This document shows, piece by piece, positions 31,501 to 39,823 of a stretch of DNA of 39,823 nt (the first letter of the stretch is position 1; each line of letters starts with the position of its first letter). The notes under the pieces are model-generated. The model had not been told where the DNA came from, did no database searches, and saw only the letters and a list, made by a program, of their open reading frames with translations. Both the position numbers and the translations under genes were made by a program. Source of the DNA: Leucocoprinus leucothites (taxonomy: Eukaryota > Basidiomycota > Agaricomycetes > Agaricales > Agaricaceae); NCBI GenBank assembly GCA_013368445.1, contig JAACJO010000071.1:1-39823 (forward strand). Reading direction: 5' to 3'.

Positions 31501-32313
31501 TACCGGTATATAGGAGCATGATCATTCTAGCGCTAGGTGAAGCAGATGAGAGCGTCGGGGAGGTTCTCCTGAGCCGTCGAGTCAAAGTCCATGTTCAATG
31601 ATTGTAAAGCAGTGGCGAGGTACAAGCCAAAGCGCAGTTTCTCTTGCATCGACGTGACGGTCACACCGTAGTGCCTACTACATCCATAGGGATAGCAAGC
31701 TCTCGTGGGCATATCCATGGTCTCACAATACCGCCGCTGCCGACTCGTCTCATCGTCTAGCATCGATACGGGTGGTTGAAATTTGTGACACGCGTCTCTA
31801 GCGGAACAAACCAATTTCGAGGCATGGGGATCTCTGTGGACAAACCATGCGAACGACGGCTAGCGAGGAGAGACTCGGATTGAAAGCTTTGGATATGTGC
31901 CTGCTGCTCTCTCTCCAGTACCAAGCGGTCTATCTCTGAGGTACTCACATCAATTGGTTTCTGAACCTCCTCGCTATCTCGTTAGCTAGATCGCATTCAA
32001 TTAGACTCTGGCGTCTAAAGCGCATTGGATAGTATGGGACATGTCAGACGAATTGATTGCTAAACATAGGATGTTTCTCTTCGGTCACCTACACCTGCCT
32101 CACGTTATTCCGATCGCTATCTAAGTTTTTTTAAAGGATATAGTGATGTATATGTTATTCGCTGTCCGCGTAGATGGAATGAAGTAAACTTGTTCTGGGC
32201 CAACCTTCTAGTTTCTATTATCTATCTTGGCTGACTTAAGTTTGTCCAGTTAGTTAAGTCCACTGTATTATTGAATTTAGCCATAGAGTGCAAATGGAAG
32301 TCAAAATTAGGTC
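28558..32313. other. 3.8 kb gene-poor region
   Basis: Only short frames occur on both strands. A + frame at 30220-30687 (155 codons) and an overlapping + frame ending at 30815 (containing AINDAKKLAIEDKLPEG) look coding-like in composition, but I recognise no family and can find no convincing splice link. The 31533-31948 minus frames are likewise unassigned. No mobile-element signature was found. Confidence 0.4.
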
Positions 32314-33132
32314 TCACTGAACACGGTCCCTGAAGATGGGTTTAGTCCTCTGCCAAGACTCACGGCTCAAGAGCTCGTCAAGCCATCTCTGAACGTTGGG
32401 CCTCCCTTCACCGAGTTTCACGCCGACTTCTTCGAGGAGTCTGCTGCTGACTGGAATGTGGACGAGGTCAGCAATAGTGAGCTCCTATGGACGAAATGAG
32501 TCTAGATTGCTCCTTGAGAGGAAAAGAAACTGTTACGCACATCGCCAGCAATGTATCTCTGTTTAGCTAGGATACCCTCATATATGTCCATTGTTGCAAG
32601 TAGTCTCTCCTTGCGTTCCTCGACGTCATCAACGTCGGTCGGAAGACCGAAGAGCCTTCGGAAGTCAGTTGGAGCCTGTGTCGAAATTGGACGAGGGAGG
32701 AGATGAACACACCTCATGTTCAAGACTTGGCAACACATATTCCCACCATTCTGGAAGAAATGAAACCATTCGGACCATATGGCTTGATCTGCAATTGCAC
32801 GTTTCTTCAGGTCTTTTGGGTAGAGTTGCGTCCCCTGATTTGGATATTTTTCATCAAGGTAACGGGCGATGGCACGGCTTTCGTTCATGACAAATCCATC
32901 GTCGTCCTGTTATGAAAGCCCTTCGTCAATCAGAACGGTGTTCACCGATATGGGTACTTACGATGGCGGGGACCATACCGAGTGGGACCTTCGCGAGGTA
33001 CTCTGAACATTTCTGTTCTTTTTTTGGCAAGTCAACATCTATCCATTCGAAAGGGACCTTTTTCTCATGGAGGATGAGAGCAACGGTCAGGCAAGGCGTA
33101 GAGCTGAACCATCCATAGAGCTTAACGACCAT
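32314..33132 (-). CDS. Glutathione S-transferase, phi/theta-like (intact copy)
   Basis: Three exons (33132-32962, 32906-32541, 32484-32314) give 235 residues, or 218 if a 51-base in-frame stretch ending CACAG inside exon 2 is also spliced out; 218 is nearer to the usual GST length. The thioredoxin-like N-domain has LYGWFSSTPCLTVALILHEK (catalytic Ser/Cys region), the cis-Pro MVPAI, and DDDGFVMNESRAIARYL with the glutathione-binding Glu-Ser pair. The helical C-domain has GLPTD, YIAGDELTIADL (N-capping motif) and RWLDEL. The enzyme conjugates glutathione to electrophiles in the cytosol. The loop before the cis-Pro reads KVPLGMVP instead of the usual NPFGMVP, one codon shorter than in the neighbouring pseudogene. 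Nothing else is broken. Confidence 0.85.
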
Positions 33133-35332
33133 GATTGTATGCGACAATGGAGGAGAGCAGGGTAACAAAGAGAACGGCAGAGTTGGGACTCGGACACGTC
33201 ATATATCTTGAAGTTCAAGCGCCAATCGCATACTAGAGTCGAGGCTCGGTTTGGTCTGAGACTCTGAGTACCTATTACGTCCACAGGAGTGGTCAGGGTA
33301 TTGTCGCGATCGTGAGCCGGGAACCCTAGATGCATGCTGTTCTCCGATGCGGAAATGACGAGGGCAAATCCGTACATAAGGGTAGCGTCAAAGACTCCTG
33401 TCAATGAGTCTCTCATCAGTAGCTTCTGCGCACATCAATAGCGTGTCATTCCCGGAGTGACGGTGATGAAGTGTTTGTGGATGTATCAATCGACTCTCTA
33501 AACAATTATTTATACACATATGTATCCAGATCCTGGTCCTTCAAGCTTCACCCCAACTCCTGACAAGGTTCTCAATCAAACTTGAAAGTCTGGCCCTACG
33601 CAGCACTTTTCCCTTTCTGTTAAATCAGATTTTCGGCTAGAAGATGTGGAGATGAGGCGCGTAAATGCGAGCAGCAAGATCTGTTTGGGCATTCTGAACC
33701 GCTAAACATAGTCAAGGAGGGTCCCTTGCAGAAAGCCTTATGACCGAACGTACGCATGAAGAATGGTCATGTGAGACTCGTAGTCTCGCACAGTCCGGAG
33801 GCATTCATGCAGCCCTGAGGTTCCATGTGGAGCGTCAAACAGAACCTGATATGCAGTACGATAGGTATCAAGAATATTATTTTATGGCTGGTTGAACGTG
33901 AGGTGACATAAGGGTATCGGCATGCTAACCATGTTTCCGCTGCTCCCTAATACTCAAGTTTTGGATACTCAAGGTTTAATGAGTGTTGCAATCCCATGTA
34001 AATATGCATCTGCTGAAGGGACTGAGACGATGGCAACAGCATAGTCCGTTTGATGAAAGACCGAGGATACAGTTTATCTAGAATGAGGATAAAATGTGGA
34101 AGAAAAGCTCCTGTGGCTCTGAATAATGGAACACCAAAAAATAATCGATGTCTAGTTAGGTGGCAAGCACACCATGGAGACGGCATAGGGAATCCGCAGA
34201 TCGGGAGACTAACAATATGACCATGCACGTAGTCTGAATCATAGACTACTACTAAACTCGCCTCGTAATAAAATAAATCAGCACACTCCGTGCAAGCTTT
34301 TGAGGACGACTAGATGCTCACTGAGAGAACAGAATGGACCTTGGTGTGGCCCATGCCCAGTTAACTTACTAGGTCAACTTCTAGGCAGCCCTGAAGGGCT
34401 CGTTGCTTGCCGGGAAGCGGCATTCTTCAAACTTTCATTTCAATCAGCACCCAGACATAACTAATTCTAGTGAGTCAGCCTCTATTATAGGCCGGCAGAA
34501 TGTCAGGTATTCAGGTTATAAGGCCCAATATGTAAGTACAGGAAAGCGACACGGTGTGCCGGACTTTTTAATTCGAGGGTTAGAAGGAACCAAGTTTCGG
34601 CTTCTCAGAAACCTGGGCTCGTCCAGGCTCGATTGTTCACTGTTTTTATGGTATGCTCTACAGTACATCAAACGAGTCATTGTCACACACAAGTATGATT
34701 CGTTGAAAGATTCTTATTGGCTTACACTGCCGGATCGGGCTCGGGAGCAACTTTCGCGTGAACCAGTGTTCTCTGAGTGGCGAATGAACCCCGTGGGTGC
34801 GTTGAAGCTGCTCCACTTTTGTTCTGGCAAGTTTGTGGCACACACAGACTGTATTCTGGTATGTATCAATTATGGCATAACAAGACCGCTAACATGGCGA
34901 ACTCTGGTACACCAATCCTACGACAAAGGAGTTGACCATGTTATCCTACTTGGTTTTTGCTCCTACTGCGGGAACACGCACCGTAGACTATTTATGAGAT
35001 AAATAATCGTCTCGCAGATATAACTGCCATTTGAGGTTAGTTTACGACAGCGGCAACTGCAAGATGAGGTGTGTACGTTAGTAACTGAAATTGGACTCGC
35101 TATATTTCAAGACTGATGAGTTCATTCCTTTGCTATCTGCGCCAACCTCATGACATTCTAAATCCTATCTAGTGGTCGTACAAGCTACTCCACCATTATA
35201 CCAATAGAAGAATAACCGAAATTTCGTTCCGGGTTTACTCTAAGGTTCTAATCTATCTAAAAGGTCTCATTTAGTTGAGCTTACTGCCCGATAGCTTTAG
35301 CATTTGAGCATAAACATGTGTGAAATAAAGAC
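33133..35332. other. Region between the GST copies, one long unexplained frame
   Basis: The + strand has an uninterrupted frame at 34403-35002 (about 199 codons), the longest unassigned one in the window. Its apparent start is not ATG; the first in-frame ATG lies near 34785, and I recognise no motif. The rest is short frames only. The upstream part near 33133-33420 is the GST promoter side and resembles the matching flank of the second GST. Confidence 0.4.
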
Positions 35333-36091
35333 TCACGGAACGTGGTCCTTGAACATGAGCTTCGTTTTCTGCCAAGTCTGGCGGCTCAAAAGCTCATCAA
35401 GCCACCTCTGAACGTTGGGCCTTCCTTCACCGAGGTTCACACCGACTTCTTCGAGAGTCTGCTACTACCAGGGATGTGAACGAGGTCAGCAATCGTGAGT
35501 TCCTGTAGGAGAAGTGAGTCTAGAGCATCCCTTGAGTGTAAAAATGACCACACACATCGCCGGCAATGTATCTCTGTTTGGCCAAAACACCCTCATATGT
35601 GTCCAGTGTTGCAAGTAGTCTCTTCTTGCGTTCCTCGATATCTTTAACGTCAATAGCGAAAAGCACGCACTTCGCGCTCATGGCTTGACAACACATGTTT
35701 CACTAGTTTGGAAGAAATGGAACCATTCACCCCATGTCGCCTGGTCAACAATAGCACGTTGCCGCAGGTCTTTTGGGAACAGTGCGTCCCTGGTCAGGGT
35801 ATTTCTCGTCGAGGTAGCGAGCGATGGCACGACTTTCGTGCATGACGAATCCATCGTCGTCCTATTATGACAGTGCTTCGTCAATTAATGGAGCATTCGC
35901 AAGCATACAAAACTTACGATGGCAGGAACCATACCGAAAGGATTTATCTTTGCGAGATATTCTGGACATCTCTGCTCTTTTTTTGGCAAGTCAACATCTA
36001 CCCATTCGAAGGGAACCTGCTTCTCATGGAGAATGAGGGCAACAGCTAGGCAAGGCGTAGAACTGGACCATCCATAGAGCTTAATGGCCAT
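35333..36091 (-). pseudogene. Glutathione S-transferase pseudogene (second copy)
   Basis: The start is well preserved (MAIKLYGWSSSTPCLAVALI, then NPFGMVPAI, DDDGFVMHESRAIARYL). Comparison with the intact copy shows two single-base losses in the stretch after DEKYPDQG (near 35785-35795), which shift the frame. The middle of the gene, including the segment equivalent to APTDFRRLFGLPTD, is missing or unrecognisable around 35660-35690. A further one-base loss near 35456 turns SRLLEEVG into SRLSKKSV followed by a stop. The last codons (RWLDELLSR, then a TGA at 35333) are still visible. Several independent lesions make a functional product very unlikely, although the 5' exon alone could still be transcribed. 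Confidence 0.82.
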
Positions 36092-37887
36092 GGTGATTTG
36101 TTACAGTGCAGAAAAGTAAGACAGCGAAGAGGGTAAAACAACGTGACGAGGCCCAGGTTACACGACATCATATATGCTCGAAGGTACAAGCTGGAGGAGG
36201 TGATCGGCTCAACTCGGCTCAACCCGTGCGTCCATTCTAAGTTTAGGGGATTGATCTTAAATGACCACGGCGCTTTTTTAGGTAGGGTGCACACGAAGAA
36301 TAAGTATCATCGCGGTCGTAAGTCGGACAAGCCGAGACGACCGGTGTTCTCCGATTCGGGGGTGACCATAATGGGATGTAAATTCATTCACGGCGTGCAG
36401 AACCTGAAGTCGGATTTACGTAAAGAGACAGGTTTCTGGCTCGAATGCGATTCCACGACAAGTTGACAGTGAGAGTGAGGTAGTAATCTGATTCCCCTGA
36501 AAGAAAATGCGGCGGACACAGAGAATAGGTTGGTCACTCCCGAAGCATACATTCTTTGGAGCAGACTTTGATAAATCACTCAGGCTTGTTGAGTCTATGA
36601 ATATAGGTCATGTTTCTTCCGTGTGAAAGTTGGGGACTACTTGCCGAACGTTGAACGTTGAACCTTAAGCACCTGAAACTGTGGCACGCTGGAATAAAAT
36701 CGTGGAGAACAGTGTCGGTGTCGGGCTTATGCCGCAGTAGTCCCTGTGGTAGTATGTACTTGCCGCTACTGTATCTCAGTCAAATTCCTGGGCCGGTTGA
36801 CCAATCCCGGAGTTTTGGCTGTCGATAGGAAGACCGGGATTCCTGCATTTGACGATCCGTTGTATGTAGTCTCTGTAGATTCCCAACACCACCAACTGGT
36901 ACTTAGACTCAAAGTCAAGGCCTCGTGGCCACAAGGTTTGACCCCCTGCATGAATACCAGAGACTTGGGCCTCGAGTTCCATCCTGCACTTGCCATTTTC
37001 GAGGGTTTTTGAATCGAGAGTCGTAAACGCTCCAATGGATGCTCCACTCTGGATCTAACATCGGGCTAGAAGACCCAGGATGTTAATTACAGGAGAAACT
37101 TTGTGTAGATAAGTACGTCAACCAAGCGTTACGGCCAGAAACACTGCAAACATGGTATAGCAGTCTTGTACATGGGGGGAGCAAGATCGGCCTGAGGTTG
37201 CGCCTGATAGGTGCTACTGTAGGGAAGTGAATATAGGTATGGTGGTTGGAGGTACTTCTTGGGCAGAGCCTACATCTGATCAGAGGCCACAAGGGAGCAT
37301 TAGATGGTTTAGTCTTGCTTCTGATGGTCTTCATTTGGACCTTGAGGTATTCTGGGCTTCGAAAGTTCGAAATGCTATCACCCATACCAAAGCAAGGACT
37401 CCGTCAGTCGGGCCCGAATTGCCCACCTGCTTCATCATGCCTGAACCTGATGATCATGTAGATGGTGCCGGATCATGTCAGGTGCAATGTTTCTCACGGG
37501 AGGCACGAGCTGGCACGAGCCCGGCAAACACCGACACACCCCTGAAGCTTTGAAGTCCTGTATGCTTAGCTTCTCATTAATACTTGGGGCTTCTTGCGTC
37601 TGATGGACAGAATGCTTGTGTGGTTTCATACATCCGATCCGCAATGATCATCTGACCTGTCATGCACAGGGATCTGGCATCACTGCAAGTGACGCTTCTC
37701 CTCGGCAGTATCAGCTCTCCTCAGGCCTCGAAGGGCTCTAAAGTCCATTTCTCGTGGCGTGCGGTGTATACCTGCTCTTTGTTATCACCTGCCGGCTGGT
37801 CAGAGGACTCGGGACCCTAGATATCGTTTACCTGTCCCTTCCCAAATACTGACAGAAGTTCCGTACGGGAAGTATCATACCCTGTCA
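36092..37887. other. 1.8 kb intergenic region
   Basis: No gene seen between the GST pseudogene and the gamma-glutamyltransferase. Overlapping frames at 36746-37047 on both strands, and others at 37083-37553, carry no motif I recognise. The first 300 bases are part of the duplicated GST flank. Confidence 0.4.
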
Positions 37888-39823
37888 ATGGATGATACCA
37901 TGTCGACGAAGGAGAAGGCAATCATTGGCGAAGAACAAATACCACAGGTTCGGACACAAAAATGCCTTATCATTGGTGTGCATGAAATATTTGTGATCAT
38001 TCGGGTTATCCTTGCTGGACTCGTGTTGCTCGTCTGTTGGTGGTATTCGCAGCCTTTGCGAGCTCTTCCGCTCTCTTCCTCTACTTCTCTCAGTGGAGCT
38101 CATTCTACCGTAATCGCGCCAAAACTTGGACAGTTTGAGCAGTCGTATCACGAATACCACGACAATGTGTGTGCGTCTCCACGGTGCATTGAGCACCCTA
38201 GGAATCCGGCGTACCTGGTGAAAGCGTATAGAGGAGTCGTAGCATCGGAGAATGAAGAGTGCTCAAAGATAGGTGTGGATGTGTTGAAGGAGGGTGGGAA
38301 TGCTGTCGATGCCGCGATTGCTGCGACGTTTTGTGCAGGCGTTCTTAGTATGTATTCGTGAGTAACCAATCATCAGTTCGTCCTACTGTTCTAATTAACG
38401 TTGGATGGTCGCTCTTCATCTAGTTCGGGAATTGGAGGAGGAGGATTCATGATCGTACGAATACCGCCAGGGAACAACGAATCAGAATCCGAAGTATGGT
38501 CGTTGAATTTCAGGGAAACGGCACCGGCATTGTCGAATAAAACAATGTTTAGCGATGATCCTACGAAATCACAGTGGGGCGGCCTGGCGGTTGCTATACC
38601 AGGGGAATTGCGTGGATTACAAGAAGCACATAAGAGATGGGGGACTATACCTTGGAAAACGCTAGTTGAGCCTAGTGCAAAACTTGCCGCTGGATGGAAG
38701 GTGCAGAAGGAATTGGCGAGACGCATTCGGGTGCGTCGTAATTCTTGCACCTTTGCACAGAGCTTTGGTGGTTTTATTTACTATTTTACTTTTGATTTCT
38801 AGATTTTCGGTCCTTTGATGCTCAACCACCCTGATTGGAAACCTTTGTTCGCACCGAATGGTGTTTTGTTACAGGAAGGCGATTGGATCAGCAGGACAAA
38901 CTACTCACGGACGTTATCTATCATCGCTGAACGCGGCCCAGATACTTTTTACGAAGTAAAAATTCCACCTCCACACCATATGTGTATCTGTATCAGTAGC
39001 ACTGAAGCTGCCTTTTGCCTTACAGGGTCCCATTGCTGATGCTATGGTCGAAAAAGTCCGTCAGACTGGTGGGATACTCTCCCATGAGGATCTAAAGAAC
39101 TATCGTATTCGAGTGGAGAAACCTCTGGTCGGAACGTATCGTGGAAGGAAAATATATACCACACATTCTCCGGGTAGTGGAACCTGTGAGTCCCGTCCGC
39201 CGTTTCGAACCAGCGCAAAACTCCTAATCGGTGATCTGTCAGTGATTTTGCAGATGCTCAATGTTCTGGAGAACTATGATATGTCAGCGAGAACTCCAGT
39301 TACTGTACATCGACTCGTAGAAGCAATGAAATTCGCATTTGCTTCGCGGTAAGTGTCCCTTGTCCGTTACTGAGGAATCAAATTTGCTGATCTGACATCA
39401 GATCGAAATTGTGTGATCCTGCAATGTGTGCAAATACAGAATGTATCTTACAAATGGCGACTAAGGAATACGCACGCGAGATATTTCATAACATTACCGA
39501 CGTAGGCCTCTCCATTCCTTCCATGGGGTGATTGTTCGAACATTTATATAGGATAGGACCCATCCGCCGGAATATTATCATCCCGAATATGACATCCCAA
39601 TGGACCATGGAACTGTAAGCCCTCGTCGCCCGTGACTCCTTAGCTGCGTTGATTCAACTAATCCACTTCAGAGTCATACATCCGTCGCAGACTCCAATGG
39701 GATGGCCGTCTCGGTGACATCTAGCGTAAATAATCTGTTTGGGTCTCTCGTCCTTGACCCCATCACAGGCATATTATTGAATGATCAAATGGACGACTTC
39801 TCAGTACCTGGTGTCCCGAAAGA
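37888..39823 (+). CDS. Gamma-glutamyltransferase, membrane-anchored (3' end beyond window)
   Basis: Partial at the right edge. Exons: 37888-38357, 38424-38730, 38803-38955, 39026-39185, 39243-39348, then three more up to the edge. The protein starts with a cytosolic tail, one signal-anchor helix (FVIIRVILAGLVLLVCW) and a Ser-rich stem, then enters the catalytic fold: VASENEECSKIGVDVLKEGGNAVDAAIA, SSGIGGGGFM, FRETAP, the small-subunit start HGTSHTSVAD whose Thr is the autoprocessing nucleophile, and NDQMDDFSVPG. The enzyme removes the gamma-glutamyl group from glutathione and its S-conjugates, usually outside the plasma membrane or in the vacuole. An intron follows directly after the nucleophile codon. 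The frame upstream of 37888 is open to 37759, but the ATG at 37888 (MDDTMSTKEK) gives the best anchor layout. No lesion seen in the visible part. Confidence 0.9.

Larger units (their letters stand above)
32314..36400 (-). repeat. Direct segmental duplication containing the two GST copies
   Basis: The 32.3-33.4 kb and 35.3-36.4 kb segments share the GST gene, intron positions and some upstream sequence (for example CATATAT near 33199 and 36170, and TGTTCTCCGAT near 33340 and 36345). About 2.2 kb of unrelated sequence separates them. Both copies are in the same orientation, so a simple tandem duplication with later decay of the distal copy explains the layout. Confidence 0.65.

Noticed and set aside
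36746..37047. Overlapping frames on both strands
   Set aside because: Neither resembles a known protein and the two are mutually antisense; most likely chance.
1..39823. CRISPR arrays, bacterial operons, insertion sequences
   Set aside because: The window is intron-rich fungal DNA. No short spaced repeats, Shine-Dalgarno-led gene strings or transposase motifs were found.

Overview
This window looks like genomic DNA from a basidiomycete fungus, most likely a mushroom-forming agaricomycete. The evidence is the dense scatter of 48-60 bp GT-AG introns, clean splice-corrected reading frames for fungal housekeeping proteins, a divergent 'FunK-type' kinase-like gene typical of agaricomycetes, and a Cys-rich miniprotein. 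All gene models below were built by eye from conceptual splicing; nothing was searched against a database.

Left part (1-19.8 kb), gene-dense: a single-pass membrane protein (+, to 1957), an SLC16-like monocarboxylate transporter (+, 2739-4789), the importin-alpha re-exporter CSE1 (-, 4902-8559), a 72-residue Cys/His-rich miniprotein (-, 8888-9214), a tentative three-exon gene (-, 9424-10065), a barren stretch (10.1-13.5 kb), a kinase-like pseudogene with a doubled N-terminal domain (-, 13534-16209), the APC/C activator CDC20 (-, 16433-18350) and SPO7, regulatory subunit of the Nem1-Spo7 phosphatase (+, 18496-19764). CDC20 and SPO7 diverge from a 145 bp shared promoter carrying two CACGTG boxes.

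Right part (19.8-39.8 kb), accessory: intergenic DNA, then two paralogous class-V PLP enzymes of the molybdenum-cofactor-sulfurase/cysteine-desulfurase fold facing each other tail to tail (+ 22911-24926; - 26463-28491). A relic of SPO7 coding sequence sits between them. Further on are one apparently intact glutathione S-transferase (-, 32314-33132), a broken second GST copy (-, 35333-36091), and the first ~1.9 kb of a membrane-anchored gamma-glutamyltransferase (+, from 37888) that runs off the window.

How they may fit together: CSE1, CDC20 and SPO7 are core cell-biology genes with no special link to one another. The right half is more suggestive. A GST, a gamma-glutamyltransferase and two PLP enzymes that keep the Schiff-base Lys but have lost the desulfurase Cys are the kinds of activities needed to make and dismantle glutathione S-conjugates. 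That link is my inference and is the main lead of the window. Both enzyme families here are also expanding and decaying locally: inverted pair, dead GST, SPO7 relic and chimeric kinase.
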